The notes: generated from the sequence alone by a model not told the origin. DNA of 64,000 nt from a bacterium (GCA_905221115.1 CAJNBX010000001.1:62001-126000); one strand, 5' to 3'; shown: positions 47,746-58,091, numbered from the stretch's first letter. Made by a program: numbers and translations.

Positions 47746-49137
47746 TTATTGGTCACGGTCGTAATAGAGCTGGTGAGGTTTAAGACGAGTATCTAACAAA
47801 TCTGGAATTGTTACAAAGTCATAACCTTGCCCTTTCAAATAGTCAATAACCTTGGGCAAAGCATTTACTGTCTCAGCATGGATATCATGCATGAGAATAA
47901 TAGAACCATTCTTGACTTCACGCTGGATTTCTGTCAAGATAGCTGCTTCATTTTTACTCTTCCAGTCCAGACTATCCACATCCCACATAATAAAACTTAA
48001 ATCGAGGCTATTGCGAATGTCATCTGTAATAGCTCCATAAGGCGGACGCATGAGTTTAGAACTAGAACCCAGCACCTTAGTTAGCGCATCCTCAGTATCA
48101 GTAATTTGTTTTTTGGCTTCATCAAGCGAAAGTTTTGAAAGAACTGGATGGCTCCAACTATGGTTTCCAATGACATGGCCATCTGCTTTCATACGTTTCA
48201 AAATCTCTTCATTTCCAGAAACATTCTTACCTAAAACAAAGAAAGTCGCCTTGATGCCATACTTAGAAAGAGTATCTAATGCTTGATTTGTCGTTGCAGG
48301 ATTTGGTCCATCATCAAAAGTCAAGGCCACTACTTTACGATTTTTCTTTTCAAAATAAGCCTTATATAGCTCTGCATCCTTATCTAATAGATAAGAGGAC
48401 TGAATAACTTCAAAGAAACTAGATACCGGCAAGGCAATCTCGTCTAGATTTTCAACTGCCTGACTTGGATAAAGAATAATCTGACTATCTTTGTAATCAA
48501 AGTTCCATGCAGACAAGTCTTGGTCAGAGAAGCCTTTAACTATCTGATCAATCTTTTCTTGCTCCAATTTCTTGTCCTGTAAGAAAGAGGTGATTTCTTT
48601 TAACAGCTTCTCTTTAGTCTTACTAGCATCTGAAAATAGTTGATCAAGGGTAAAAGGTTTACCGTCTTCTGTCAAATGCACTTTCGCTAGACTAGTTTTT
48701 TCAGTCTCTTCAACTTTTGAAGAAGTTAAGTCATAGACTTGTTTCATCACACTTCGGTTGGCAATCCCTTTTAAAGTCGAATCCTGTTTCTCTGTATAAT
48801 AAAAAACCAGATTTTCCTTGTCTTCCAGATTTTCCTTAATATCCTGTGTCATGATTTCTTTTACAGACGAAATCACTTGCTCCCCTTGGAGGGGATAATA
48901 GGCAATTACTTCGGCTTTCCCCTTACGAAAATGATCCTTCTGATTTCCCTCACTCAATTGATTATCTTTCTCATTTTTTAAAGACTCAATTTTTTGTTCG
49001 AAACTTTGCTTTGTATATATTTTGTATCCAATCATTGAACCAAGGACACAAATACTTACTGAGAAGATAGCTACTAGGGCTATTAGACTCTTTCTTATCT
49101 TATCGTGATTCTCACGCTTTGCTCTACTTTTATCCAT
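47746..49137 (-). CDS. pgdA: peptidoglycan N-acetylglucosamine deacetylase
   Basis: PgdA deacetylates GlcNAc in peptidoglycan, giving lysozyme resistance. It has a basic N-terminus, a signal-anchor helix (about residues 17-37), a middle domain, and a C-terminal CE4/NodB domain. The latter shows LTFDDGPNP (Asp-Asp), [10 protein letters not shown] (zinc His pair), [16 protein letters not shown] and LMHDIH. The 463 aa length equals pneumococcal PgdA. No Shine-Dalgarno precedes the ATG. A near-perfect promoter ends 6 nt before it, indicating a leaderless mRNA. Confidence 0.96.
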   Translation of the reverse strand: MDKSRAKRENHDKIRKSLIALVAIFSVSICVLGSMIGYKIYTKQSFEQKIESLKNEKDNQLSEGNQKDHFRKGKAEVIAYYPLQGEQVISSVKEIMTQDIKENLEDKENLVFYYTEKQDSTLKGIANRSVMKQVYDLTSSKVEETEKTSLAKVHLTEDGKPFTLDQLFSDASKTKEKLLKEITSFLQDKKLEQEKIDQIVKGFSDQDLSAWNFDYKDSQIILYPSQAVENLDEIALPVSSFFEVIQSSYLLDKDAELYKAYFEKKNRKVVALTFDDGPNPATTNQALDTLSKYGIKATFFVLGKNVSGNEEILKRMKADGHVIGNHSWSHPVLSKLSLDEAKKQITDTEDALTKVLGSSSKLMRPPYGAITDDIRNSLDLSFIMWDVDSLDWKSKNEAAILTEIQREVKNGSIILMHDIHAETVNALPKVIDYLKGQGYDFVTIPDLLDTRLKPHQLYYDRDQ

Positions 49138-49143
49138 AAGACC

Positions 49144-49172
49144 ATCATATCAAATTCAAGCTATAATTTCAA
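49144..49172 (-). promoter_or_regulatory. pgdA promoter placed for a leaderless transcript
   Basis: TTGAAA (49167-49172), a 17-bp spacer and TATGAT (49144-49149, with TGA before it) are followed by GGTCTT and then ATG. Confidence 0.65.
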
Positions 49173-49211
49173 TGATTTTGGAGGAAATAGTATATTAAAA
49201 AAGAGGGTTAT

Positions 49212-49247
49212 TAAAAAATAACCGATCTCATTTCTGAGAATCGGTTT
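49212..49247 (-). terminator. terminator of the ClC gene
   Basis: AACCGATCTCA (49220-49230) pairs with TGAGAATCGGTT (49235-49246), with a U-run on the minus strand from TTAAAAAAT. Confidence 0.75.
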
Positions 49248-49295
49248 TCTAAATAAATCAAGTCGTTTTTACATAATAAAAATTATGTAGAAGCA

Positions 49296-50846
49296 CTACA
49301 GCAACAAATCCTTGACTTTCCCAATTTCACTTTTTGGAATAACTAGGTGAATCATATCTCCGAGATACATTCTGGTTGAACCGTTAACAGTTTGGCTCTT
49401 GCCATTATGGACTTGAGTTGTGATGAGGATATTATGTGGTAGGTTGAGTTCATGTACTTGTTTTCCTGCTATTTTATCCGAAACAGGGATTTCAATGAGA
49501 GTGACTTCTCCTTCATCTGACGCTTCTTCAGGCAGCATTTTTTCCAACATAGCCTCATAGACTGGCGCACCCTTGAGCAGATCCATGATGATGTAGGCAA
49601 CTAGGGTTACTAATCCAAGTGGCATGAGATTGCGAATATCTCCTACCATCTCAGTTACGAGTATCATAGCAGTTAAGGGAGCCTTGGATATTGCTCCAAA
49701 ATAGCCACTCATTCCTAGAATGACAAATATAGGGAATTGCTCTTGACTGACAAGTCCAAGATTGACACAAATAACACCAACTAGAGCTCCAAGCAATGAA
49801 CCAAGCGCCAAAATGGGTAGGAAAATTCCTCCTGGAAGGCCACTTCCATAACTAATCATGCTCCAAACAAAGCGAATCAAAAAGTAAGCTAATAGAACTT
49901 GGAAACTATAATCTTGCTCAGTTAGGGAAAGAACAAGCTGATTTCCACCACCAAGGATTTGGGGTAAGAAAATTCCGACTGGTATGATGAGAATGAAAGC
50001 CAGAATTGGATAATATGCTCTATTCAAACGGATTTTTTGACCTATCCAGTCATAAACTCTACCAACATTGAGTACAGCTTTTTCATAGAGAAAACCAGAA
50101 AGTCCAAGAAAAACTCCCATAAGGAGGTAAATCCAATACTGATCTAGGGTCATGAGTGGGATATTGTCTGGCATATCCAGTACGGGTGTTAGGCCAAATA
50201 TGAGCAGAGAAACAAAGTTTGCTACGAGACTAGCCGCTAGAGTTGAGACCCAGAAAAAGCGCGAAAAATGGTGATAGACTTCTTCTACAACAAAGAGAAG
50301 TCCTGCAATGGGAGCATTAAATGCAGCGGCTAATCCTGCTGCAGCTCCACTCGCAATCAAGGATCGTTCCTCTACTGGACTGGATTTAAGCCACTTGGCA
50401 ATTCCTTTACCACCGACCGCTCCGAGTTGAATGCTTGGTCCTTCACGCCCTAGCATAAGGCCACTAGCAATAGCAAGAATTCCTAGAATATATTTTTTCC
50501 AAAGAACTCCCCACCAGTTGAGAGTCATCAATCCCTTTAATTCGGCTTCGACTTGAGGAATTCCTGAGCCTTTGATATCTTTTTCTGACCGAGTTAATTT
50601 CGCACTGAGCCAACAAACTATTAAATAAAATAGACCAATGATAAAAAGATTGCGCACTAGGTGCGCTTGTTCTTGATAAAGTCCTTGTATCAGGTGGAAG
50701 CCTTTTTCAATTAAGAAACGAAAGGATCCAACGATTATCCCAACGACAAGACCGACAATGATTCCTCGTCCAACTTGGGATAATATGGTGCTTGAGGCAA
50801 AGGCAAATTCTTTCTTGGAACTAAGTGTTTCTGACTGTTCCTCCAT
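49296..50846 (-). CDS. ClC-family chloride/fluoride-type antiporter with TrkA-C domain
   Basis: This ClC channel/antiporter has selectivity motifs GSGIPQVE and GREGPSIQLG (gating Glu, an antiporter trait), then AAFNAPIAGLLF and YGSGLPGGIF. About ten or more membrane helices span residues 30-430. The C-terminal 85 residues (EIPVSDKIAGKQVHELNLP) are an RCK/TrkA-C regulatory domain. The start at 50846 follows AGAAGGA at 6-nt spacing; earlier in-frame starts overlap rnhB. 516 aa. Confidence 0.92.
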   Translation of the reverse strand: MEEQSETLSSKKEFAFASSTILSQVGRGIIVGLVVGIIVGSFRFLIEKGFHLIQGLYQEQAHLVRNLFIIGLFYLIVCWLSAKLTRSEKDIKGSGIPQVEAELKGLMTLNWWGVLWKKYILGILAIASGLMLGREGPSIQLGAVGGKGIAKWLKSSPVEERSLIASGAAAGLAAAFNAPIAGLLFVVEEVYHHFSRFFWVSTLAASLVANFVSLLIFGLTPVLDMPDNIPLMTLDQYWIYLLMGVFLGLSGFLYEKAVLNVGRVYDWIGQKIRLNRAYYPILAFILIIPVGIFLPQILGGGNQLVLSLTEQDYSFQVLLAYFLIRFVWSMISYGSGLPGGIFLPILALGSLLGALVGVICVNLGLVSQEQFPIFVILGMSGYFGAISKAPLTAMILVTEMVGDIRNLMPLGLVTLVAYIIMDLLKGAPVYEAMLEKMLPEEASDEGEVTLIEIPVSDKIAGKQVHELNLPHNILITTQVHNGKSQTVNGSTRMYLGDMIHLVIPKSEIGKVKDLLL

Positions 50847-50862
50847 AATCATTCCTTCTAAC

Positions 50863-51642
50863 TTAACTTTCTTTTTTTCCTGAAACCAGCGATTTAACGG
50901 GTTCAAAGCTGGTTCGGTGAATTGGGGTAACTCCTAGTTTTGTGAGGCCTTCCAGGTGTTTAGCTGTTCCATATCCTGCATTAGCAGTAAAATCATAGCC
51001 AGGGAACTGCTGATCGTAGTCCTTCATCAATTCATCACGTGTCACCTTGGCTACTATAGATGCTGCTGCGATAGAGAGGGAGTTGGTATCTCCTTTGATG
51101 ATAGATGTTTGTGAAATTGGTAAATCCAGTTTCATGGCATCTATCAAAAGGTGCTCAGGTTGAGGACTGAGCTGTGAGATTGCTTCCTTCATAGCCAGTT
51201 TGGTTGCTTCATAGATATTAACTTGGTCGATGACCTGATTATCCATGATACCAATGCCGATTGACAGGGCTTGGTTTTGAACTGCTTTGAAAATCTCTAG
51301 ATGTTTCTTTTTAGGAATTTTCTTGCTGTCGTTGAGACCTCTAATCTTACAATTTTGAGGTAAAATAACAGCTGCAGCGACTACAGGACCAGCCAGAGGA
51401 CCTCGACCAACCTCGTCAACACCAGCAATTAAGGTCAATCCTTGCTTGTAAAGTTCTTTTTCGTAGGAAAGCATGGCTTCCAAACGAAGATCCTCATCCA
51501 ATTCTGCCTGAATGGCTTTTTTACGCTTGCTGATTTCCTTTTGAACTCCAGAGCGAGTATCCTTTTCAAGCTCAAAAAAAATAGGGCTTTCTAACTCCTT
51601 GACCGTTGCAAGGAGTTCTTTGATTTCTTTAATCGTCGCCAT
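50863..51642 (-). CDS. rnhB: ribonuclease HII
   Basis: RNase HII removes RNA from RNA-DNA hybrids, including single ribonucleotides. The catalytic motif [17 protein letters not shown] and the later Asp residues in [10 protein letters not shown] are present. The N-terminal 75-residue extension is typical of Gram-positive RnhB (259 aa). It overlaps rbgA by 14 nt, a conserved pairing. Confidence 0.97.
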   Translation of the reverse strand: MATIKEIKELLATVKELESPIFFELEKDTRSGVQKEISKRKKAIQAELDEDLRLEAMLSYEKELYKQGLTLIAGVDEVGRGPLAGPVVAAAVILPQNCKIRGLNDSKKIPKKKHLEIFKAVQNQALSIGIGIMDNQVIDQVNIYEATKLAMKEAISQLSPQPEHLLIDAMKLDLPISQTSIIKGDTNSLSIAAASIVAKVTRDELMKDYDQQFPGYDFTANAGYGTAKHLEGLTKLGVTPIHRTSFEPVKSLVSGKKES

Positions 51643-52480
51643 CGAGGTCTTCCAATGTATCTAAGGTATAGTTACCGAGTTTGCCGTCGCGGACTTCCTT
51701 CACGAAGAGACTGTAAAAGCGGTCATAGTCATCACGGAAACCGAGGGCACGGGTCATGTCCATAATAATAACAGGCGCTTCTTCTTCAATTTTCATTTGT
51801 TTGAAGCGTTCGGCCAACTTTTCTGGATAATGTTCTTTGAAATAATTGAGGCCAAAAATAGTTACCTCATCCATAGGAAGTAACTGGTCTTTGATAGCTC
51901 CAGTCAAGGCTAGTTTAAGAGCAACAGTTTCGTCTTCGAATTTAGGCCAGAGAATCCCCGGTGTATCCAAGATTTCCAGGTCTTTATTTGTTTTGAGCCA
52001 TTGTTGTCCCTTGGTCACACCTGGTTTATTGCCGACAACGGCAATTTTCTTACCAGCTAAACGATTCATGAGAGTTGATTTACCAGCGTTTGGAATCCCG
52101 ATAATCATAGTACGCAAGGTTTCAATTTTAATCCCACGTTCTCTCTGGCGAGCAATCTTATCAGCCATGAGCTTTTTGGCCGCATCTGTTACAACTTTTA
52201 CAGTTACTTGTTCTTTGGAGTTGATAGCTAGAGTCTGGATTCCTTGTGATTCAAAATACTGGCGCCATTCCTTGGTCATTGCTGGGTCAGCCAAGTCCGC
52301 CTTATTTAAAATCAAGAGTTTTGGTTTGTCACCAACGATTTTGGTCAACATAGGGTTTTGACTAGATAGAGGTAAGCGTGCATCCACTAAAATCGTTACA
52401 AAATCAACAAATTTTAAATTTTCCTGCACCTGTCGACGTGCTTTAGACATGTGACCAGGAAACCATTGAATAGTAGTCAT
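51629..52480 (-). CDS. ylqF: ribosome biogenesis GTPase YlqF/RbgA
   Basis: RbgA is a circularly permuted GTPase needed for late 50S assembly. The motif order is G4 LNKADLAD, then G1 [12 protein letters not shown], then G3 DTPGILWP. An N-terminal [13 protein letters not shown] motif is diagnostic. Start [10 protein letters not shown] at 52480 follows AAAGGAAA; the frame extends upstream without family support. 283 aa. Confidence 0.97.
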   Translation of the reverse strand: MTTIQWFPGHMSKARRQVQENLKFVDFVTILVDARLPLSSQNPMLTKIVGDKPKLLILNKADLADPAMTKEWRQYFESQGIQTLAINSKEQVTVKVVTDAAKKLMADKIARQRERGIKIETLRTMIIGIPNAGKSTLMNRLAGKKIAVVGNKPGVTKGQQWLKTNKDLEILDTPGILWPKFEDETVALKLALTGAIKDQLLPMDEVTIFGLNYFKEHYPEKLAERFKQMKIEEEAPVIIMDMTRALGFRDDYDRFYSLFVKEVRDGKLGNYTLDTLEDLDGDD

Positions 52481-52671
52481 TGAGTTTTTTTCCTTTCGTA
52501 GCAAGGGTTTAGAGACCCTATTTTATTTTACTATCGTTTGAACATAGAGAGTTTTCAAATGAATGGTGTTCAAACAGTTCTTATTTAATTACATAGAAAT
52601 CTACTTTATATTATATCATGCCTTCTCTATTTTGTCCGATGATAGCCCTTCAAGCTCCCTGAATAGAAAAA

Positions 52672-52815
52672 GCGACTCTATAATATTTGTAGTGGGTAAA
52701 TCCCCTATGGATATTATGGAGTCTATTTTGTGTAGAAAAAGTTCCATAGAAAAAATCATATGGAATCATTACTTTTTATCACAAAACCACTCGACATCAA
52801 AGAATCAAATATCAA
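52672..52815 (+). mobile_element. left-end remnant of an ISL3-family insertion sequence
   Basis: Imperfect inverted repeat GACTCTATAATAT (52674-52686) and ATATTATGGAGTC (52711-52723) is followed by a frame from 52760 reading MESLLFITKPLDIKESNIK. This resembles the N-terminus of ISL3 transposases (MEQLHFITKLLDIKDPNI). The frame runs into a terminator hairpin and then stops, so only the IS left end survives. Confidence 0.65.
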
Positions 52816-52843
52816 AAAAGAAAGGACGAAATTTATCCTTTCT
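52813..52843 (-). terminator. hairpin terminator downstream of the alpha/beta hydrolase gene
   Basis: GAAAGGA (52820-52826) pairs with TCCTTTC (52836-52842). The U-run on the minus strand comes from AAAAAA at 52814-52819. Confidence 0.6.
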
Positions 52844-52969
52844 AGATCTTATCTGACTTCAACCTACTACAGTTGACAAAGAGCCCAAATTAATTTGATA
52901 TTCCTAATCAATTTGTTCATATCTTATTCCAATCGACTATATATTAATTATGACAATTTATTCAATAGC

Positions 52970-53686
52970 TCATTGAGAATAAGCGAGCCACTCATTAATC
53001 ATATTAGCGATTTCTTTAGGTGCTTCAGTATAAAGCTCATGGCCAAAGTTCTCTAGAAGAATAGTATCAAAATAGTCTGGTAATTCTTTTAGGGCTTCCT
53101 CTCTCCATGTAGCTTCATTAGGATAGCGAGGACTAATAAACAAGGTATCTCCCACTTCTCTCTTAAAAGCTTGTATTTTCCTCCGTAGGCGGAGTATCGC
53201 TTCTATATTTTCATATTTTATAGCTAACTCATATCTATTATACTCCGCATTCCAGTGATAGGACTGTCTTACAGCTTTCTCCATATTTTCTGACCAATGC
53301 TTTGCTTCAGATTTTTCTTTAGAAATAAGAACATCTAAGTCCGAAATAATTTGAGATTTGATATAGTTTTTAGTTTCCTCTAACTCTGTATCTAAAGGTA
53401 AAATCTTATCTAAATCTAGATAGCCACCATCCAAAAGAATCAGTTTCTTCACTTCTTGAAATTCCGATGCGAAATAACGAGCCAAATCTCCTCCAAGAGA
53501 ATGGCCTATCAGACAGATAGATTCTTCCTCTACAATCTCATTTTTAAACCATGATTTCAATTCTGTTTCATCTCGAAGATGCTTTTCATATGGATTTAGA
53601 AAATAAATCTGCGAATTTAGTTCTTGAAGAAAATCCTTGCTATGATAGACATTGCTTCCCAAACCGCCAATAAAATATTTTTTCAT
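52970..53686 (-). CDS. alpha/beta hydrolase
   Basis: This 238-aa protein has the nucleophile elbow GHSLGGDLARYF (Ser about residue 63), preceded by the short N-terminal strand MKKYFIGGLGSNVYHS. The likely catalytic His is in ENFGHELY near the C-terminus. It resembles small thioesterase or esterase-like proteins, but the substrate is unknown. It has no signal peptide. It follows a 103-aa gene by 3 bp and is co-transcribed with it. Confidence 0.8.
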   Translation of the reverse strand: MKKYFIGGLGSNVYHSKDFLQELNSQIYFLNPYEKHLRDETELKSWFKNEIVEEESICLIGHSLGGDLARYFASEFQEVKKLILLDGGYLDLDKILPLDTELEETKNYIKSQIISDLDVLISKEKSEAKHWSENMEKAVRQSYHWNAEYNRYELAIKYENIEAILRLRRKIQAFKREVGDTLFISPRYPNEATWREEALKELPDYFDTILLENFGHELYTEAPKEIANMINEWLAYSQ

Positions 53687-53689
53687 TCT

Positions 53690-54001
53690 CTACTTAATAC
53701 TATGCTTATTCATCTTTTGTTCAAAGATAGTTGTGATAATCTGACGTAACTCTTCGCGTTCTTTTTCTGGAATTTCACCACTTGTTTGGGCTGCAGCATA
53801 GAGTTCAGGGTGTTCAATTGAAATACGTTTAATCGTACGTGTCGTAGCGTGTTTTCTGACGAAAAATGGGATTCGCTTAATCAAGTCTTGTGGTACTAGC
53901 GCAAGAATTTTCTCAGCAGTTTCCTTGTCACTAATCTTAGACGTAGTCAGCCCCTTCTTAATCATTTCCTGTTCTTTTTCTGTAAAATCTTTTAATTCCA
54001 T
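53690..54001 (-). CDS. conserved small cytosolic protein of unknown function
   Basis: This 103-aa, highly charged, mostly helical protein begins MELKDFTEKEQEMIKKGL and contains RTIKRISIEHPELYAAAQ. A strong RBS AGGAGG lies 9 nt before the ATG, so it is very likely translated. No family is recognised with confidence. It pairs with the alpha/beta hydrolase downstream. Confidence 0.7.
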   Translation of the reverse strand: MELKDFTEKEQEMIKKGLTTSKISDKETAEKILALVPQDLIKRIPFFVRKHATTRTIKRISIEHPELYAAAQTSGEIPEKEREELRQIITTIFEQKMNKHSIK

Positions 54002-54120
54002 TCGATTGGTCCTCCTATGTTCTTTAAGTTAAATTATATATCATTTGTAGCAAGACGACAAATAGTCTGTTTGTAAAATGCTCTCTATACTACAATTTTC
54101 CTGTCGCTCATAATTGCTCT

Positions 54121-55863
54121 TTAATGAAAAATCACAAATCCATTTGAAGAGATGACAAGCTGATTTTCCAATTCTTGGCAATTGCTTGCTAGTGCTACGG
54201 TTTCTTTTTGTAAATGATAATCTTCCTTTGATTGGTTGAAAATCGCTTTGAGGATTTGCCCTTCATATTTCCACTGCAAAGCTACTACATCAGCTTTGAT
54301 TTCTTGAAGACCATACTTGCCCTGCTGAATGGTTGATGACGCTTGTTTTCTAATATTAATCAGTTTCTTCATAAAGTTCAGCATATCATTGTCACTTGAT
54401 ACACGTTCCCAAGGCATACAACGTCGACAATCTGGATCCGGACCGCCAGTCAAGGATAGCTCGGTTCCATAATAGATGCAGGGTGTTCCCTTTTGTAAAA
54501 AGAGAAAGGCTAAGGCTGATTTAACCAGTTGAACGTCTTCATTTGCCGTCCACAAGATTCGCTCTGTATCATGCGAATCCAAGAGATTAAACATGACCTC
54601 TGAAATCTGCTGCTTGTAGTACATAGACTGGCCATTGATTTCATCGATGAACTGGTCTGTCTTCTTAACTCCTCGTAAGAAATAGTCCTTGATGCTATCA
54701 GATAAAGGATAATTCATGACCGCGTGGAACTCATCGCCATTTAGCCAAGGCTGAGACGTATGCCAGACTTCTCCTAGGATATAAAGATCAGGCTTTTTAG
54801 CTAAAACTGCCTTGCGAAAATCCTTCCAAAACTGATGGTCAATCTCATTAGCCACATCCAAACGCCAAGCATCGATATCAAACTCTTCAATCCAATAAGT
54901 CGCAACCTTTAAAAGATAATTCTTGACCTCTGGATTGGCTGTATTTAGCTTAGGCATATAGTCCTCGAAACCAAAAGCATGATAAGGCAACTCTCTCTTG
55001 TTGGCTAGCTTTTCAGTTGTCACTGGGAATTGTTGAATATGGAACCAATCCTTATAAGCAGATTCCTCACCATTTTTGACAACATCTTGCCATTGAGGAG
55101 ATTGCGAACCAATATGGTTAAATACCGCATCTAGCATGATTTTCATGCCACGCTGATGCGCTTGCTCGACCAGCCCCCGAAAGGTCTCCTTGTCCCCAAA
55201 ATGACGGTCAATTTCAAAGTAATCCGTCGTATTGTACTTATGATTGCTCGTAGATTCAAAAATTGGACAAAGATATAGTCCAGTAATACCCAAGTCTTGC
55301 AAGTAATCCAGATGGTCAATAATCCCCTGTAAATCACCACCAAAGAAATCATCACTCTGAGGTGTGATAGATGAATTCCAGTCTAATGACCCTTCTGGGT
55401 TTAATCGAGCATTTCCATTAGCAAATCTCTCAGGAAATATCTGATACCATACCGTATTTGAAACCCAATCAGGAACCTGGCATGCATCAATTTCATGAAG
55501 ATAAGGCAACTTAAATCCGTTTCCAATGGCATGAAGATTTTCTAGAGAATTGTCCACACAACCTTTATCACCATACAAAATACTTTGACCTTCTATATCC
55601 TTGAGTTCAAAGAGATACTGGATACGTGCAAAGTCAACTGATACTTCAACCTGCCAATAATCAAAGATGGCGTCAGAAGTTATCTTGGCCATTTCTTTTG
55701 TATCCTGATAAAACTCTTCCATAAAAATAAAAGGGTCCCCATAATGCAAGATAATGCTTTCAATATCCTCTTTCTTAGTTCGAATCCGAATATGAAGTTT
55801 CTTATCCTTATAAAGATAGGCGAACTCCGACTCAGGCCTGTGGTAAATGGCTGTTAATTCCAT
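54121..55863 (-). CDS. GH13 alpha-glycosidase, neopullulanase/cyclomaltodextrinase-like
   Basis: This cytoplasmic GH13_20-type enzyme degrades cyclodextrins, pullulan or maltodextrins. An N-terminal CBM34-like domain (about residues 1-125) precedes the barrel. Conserved regions are DAVFNHIG, AWRLDVANEID (nucleophile Asp), LGEVWH (Glu) and LLDSHDTER. The 580-aa start at 55863 follows GGAGAC; the frame extends upstream without an RBS. There is no signal peptide. A cre site lies 35-48 bp upstream, suggesting repression by preferred sugars. Confidence 0.92.
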   Translation of the reverse strand: MELTAIYHRPESEFAYLYKDKKLHIRIRTKKEDIESIILHYGDPFIFMEEFYQDTKEMAKITSDAIFDYWQVEVSVDFARIQYLFELKDIEGQSILYGDKGCVDNSLENLHAIGNGFKLPYLHEIDACQVPDWVSNTVWYQIFPERFANGNARLNPEGSLDWNSSITPQSDDFFGGDLQGIIDHLDYLQDLGITGLYLCPIFESTSNHKYNTTDYFEIDRHFGDKETFRGLVEQAHQRGMKIMLDAVFNHIGSQSPQWQDVVKNGEESAYKDWFHIQQFPVTTEKLANKRELPYHAFGFEDYMPKLNTANPEVKNYLLKVATYWIEEFDIDAWRLDVANEIDHQFWKDFRKAVLAKKPDLYILGEVWHTSQPWLNGDEFHAVMNYPLSDSIKDYFLRGVKKTDQFIDEINGQSMYYKQQISEVMFNLLDSHDTERILWTANEDVQLVKSALAFLFLQKGTPCIYYGTELSLTGGPDPDCRRCMPWERVSSDNDMLNFMKKLINIRKQASSTIQQGKYGLQEIKADVVALQWKYEGQILKAIFNQSKEDYHLQKETVALASNCQELENQLVISSNGFVIFH

Positions 55864-55897
55864 TAATTTGTCTCCTAGAGTTTTAATTCCAATTTTA

Positions 55898-55911
55898 CGC
55901 AAACGTTTTCA
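55898..55911 (-). promoter_or_regulatory. cre-like site upstream of the GH13 gene
   Basis: Minus strand TGAAAACGTTTGCG matches TGWAANCGNTNWCA at 12 of 14 positions. Confidence 0.5.
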
Positions 55912-56036
55912 TAATTGTGATTCTAGTATACTACTTTCGTATTTTATTTTCAAGGCTTGTCCGTAGATTCTAGTGGTTTGGTTCTATAAATAAAAAAGCA
56001 GCCAGTCTTACAACTTGCTACTTTTCAAATGATGAT

Positions 56037-56528
56037 TTACAAATGTCTTTGCAACCACTCTATTTTTTTAAAATCCTTATTGTTATTGTGCTCATTTCGA
56101 TAAGAATCTTGGGAAGAAGCCTTGTAAATGCTTAAAAACTGTTCCAAACTTGGAACTCGAAAAGAGATGTCATCGAGATGAATCAGCTCTATATCCGATT
56201 CCGAAACTCCTGCAAAATCAGGTAAAGAATCAATACTTCCGAATTCAACACTCAGACCATCCTTTTGGAATTCATGCTCATGAATATCTATTAAGGCGTA
56301 ACCTAAGTGATTCATCACTTTCATTATCTTGTCCCAGTCATAGATTCTGAGATGGTCAGGAGCTTCCCAACCTCTAGAGTCACCAGGCACATGAATGTCA
56401 ATGTCAGACGGCCCCCATTCTTCATTTGAACGGTATTCAAAACCCAAGGACCCCATGAGCGTCGGTGTGATTCCGACTTTGTTTAAATGAGAACAAATTG
56501 TTCGAAATTCATCAAATAGAGAGTTCAT
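56037..56528 (-). CDS. nucleotidyltransferase-fold protein of unknown function
   Basis: This 163-aa protein has a minimal nucleotidyltransferase signature: a GS motif in LMGSLGFEY followed by PSDIDIHVPG (DxD), then an additional acidic residue in VEFGSID. This resembles aminoglycoside adenylyltransferase-like or MNT-domain proteins. Start MNSLFDEF at 56528 follows GGAGG; an upstream ATG at 56543 lacks an RBS. It is sometimes annotated phosphoribosylanthranilate isomerase in streptococci, which the sequence does not support. Substrate unknown. Confidence 0.6.
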   Translation of the reverse strand: MNSLFDEFRTICSHLNKVGITPTLMGSLGFEYRSNEEWGPSDIDIHVPGDSRGWEAPDHLRIYDWDKIMKVMNHLGYALIDIHEHEFQKDGLSVEFGSIDSLPDFAGVSESDIELIHLDDISFRVPSLEQFLSIYKASSQDSYRNEHNNNKDFKKIEWLQRHL

Positions 56529-56591
56529 TCCTCCTCCAATCATTGATATAAAACTCGATTTCGTTGTGAAAGATAAACTAATTTTTACCTT

Positions 56592-57473
56592 CTACTCTTT
56601 CGGTTTTGAAAAGACTTCAATATGTTGGCCCAATACCTTGATTTCTACAGGTAGGTTATCTGACTTATCACCGTCAACATCTGACTCTAATTCACTATCT
56701 GAAGAAATTTTAATATTTCGCGCTCTGATATACTCAATATTATCATTGCTGACAACATCCCCTTTTAGTAAATCAGGAATGACGGATAATTTGGAGAATA
56801 GAGACGCATCTTTCAGAATCAAAATGTTGGCATAGCCGTCCTTGTTTTCTTCAAAGATTTTCTTATCAGCAAAGTAATTTGTCAAGAGAACCAAAACATG
56901 GCTAGCTTCACCAACATAATTTCCATTTTCTGTCTCCACCTTAATGTTAAAGACCTGATCCGTCATGACAGACTTCATGGTATTTACAGCATAGGCAAGA
57001 ATACCAAATTTTGTCTTATCTTCAATTTCAACATTGTGAATCGCTTCTGGCAGAGAACCGATACTAAAGATATAACCAAAATAATTGTCATTCACTTTTC
57101 CGATATCAATCTTATTGGTTAAGTTAAAATCGAGTTCATCAATTGCGCCATCTATGTCTTGATTGATTTCCAACAGTTTTGTAATGAGATTACCCGTACC
57201 GCCTGGGATAATACCCAACTTAGGAATGTAGTCTCTCTCAGCAATACCCGAAATGACTTCATTGACAGTCCCATCTCCACCAAACACAACCACTGCATCG
57301 TACTGCTCACTAGAAGCTTCTTCAGCAAAATGTGTTGCATCCAAAGCTTTTTCAGTAATTTTGGTTTCTACGTGCTCAAAGTATTCTTTTACTTTATTCT
57401 CCAGCTTTTCTTTGTAATCCAAGGCCTTTTCCCCACCAGAGGTAGGGTTGATAATTACCATTGCTTTTTTCAT
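56592..57473 (-). CDS. diacylglycerol kinase family lipid kinase (YegS/DgkB-like)
   Basis: This is a soluble lipid kinase with DAGK catalytic domain. It shows the N-terminal IINPTSGG, the ATP site VFGGDGTVNEVISG, and PGGTGNLITKL. The 293 aa length is standard. It probably phosphorylates diacylglycerol or a related membrane lipid, recycling lipid from lipoteichoic acid synthesis. RBS AAGGAG. It forms the left boundary of the ATPase/DUF4435 insertion. Confidence 0.92.
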   Translation of the reverse strand: MKKAMVIINPTSGGEKALDYKEKLENKVKEYFEHVETKITEKALDATHFAEEASSEQYDAVVVFGGDGTVNEVISGIAERDYIPKLGIIPGGTGNLITKLLEINQDIDGAIDELDFNLTNKIDIGKVNDNYFGYIFSIGSLPEAIHNVEIEDKTKFGILAYAVNTMKSVMTDQVFNIKVETENGNYVGEASHVLVLLTNYFADKKIFEENKDGYANILILKDASLFSKLSVIPDLLKGDVVSNDNIEYIRARNIKISSDSELESDVDGDKSDNLPVEIKVLGQHIEVFSKPKE

Positions 57474-58091
57474 TAATTTTCTCCTTAAACATTTAAAAGA
57501 ACAATACGAACCAACTAAGAAACTTTTTTGTCTCCCATTTACTTCTTTAATGCTGTATTAGACTGATATATTTATATTGAGCTATAAACTATACATATAG
57601 AACTATCTAAACTCACTGTACTTGATTCTAGTTTATTTAGCAAGTTTACAAGATTCAACATTAAAAAAACAAACCGACATTTTCTGGATCTATAATATTT
57701 GTTGTAGAAAAAGATCCACTGCGAATAAAGAATAGGATATAATAATCTCAATCATACCTCCTATTCAAATATTTAGTTCAATGACTTAATGACATTGATT
57801 TCATCACTCGTTATATTATAAGTTATTGATTCCATACTTATTCATTATTTGTTGAAAATATCAGTTAGAATTTTGCGTAATTCTTGGGATTGCTTTAAAG
57901 TTTTATCAAACATTTTCCTCTATTCTGATAAAAGAGATGGAGGTTACATGAAATGTGATTTAAAACTTTCTTTATTATATACAGTGCAAGTTTAATTCCT
58001 TCTTTATTTGAAGAATGCAAAGTTGTGAATACTGAATTTCTTGATTTTCAAAAATCAAACCTATTTTTATGATAATCAGAAGATGTGAAAT
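57474..58091. other. AT-rich 618-bp region without a confident gene
   Basis: It holds a hairpin GGATCT/AGATCC (57686-57717) whose TCTATAATATTTGT also occurs in the ISL3-end remnant at 52677-52690. There are two tiny frames with RBS-like sequence. One at 57845-57913 on the minus strand starts MFDKTLKQSQELRKIL. The other, at 57948-57995 on the plus strand, has GGAGG upstream and encodes 15 aa. Neither is convincing. The region looks like decayed insertion sequence at the edge of the defence pair. Confidence 0.45.

Noticed and set aside
52563..52856. 97-codon plus frame starting MVFKQFLFNY
   Set aside because: No RBS; it runs across the ISL3-end remnant and a terminator in a different reading frame.
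57845..57995. Two tiny frames with RBS-like sequence near the defence pair
   Set aside because: Only 22 and 15 codons, no recognisable features; they may be chance frames in AT-rich sequence.
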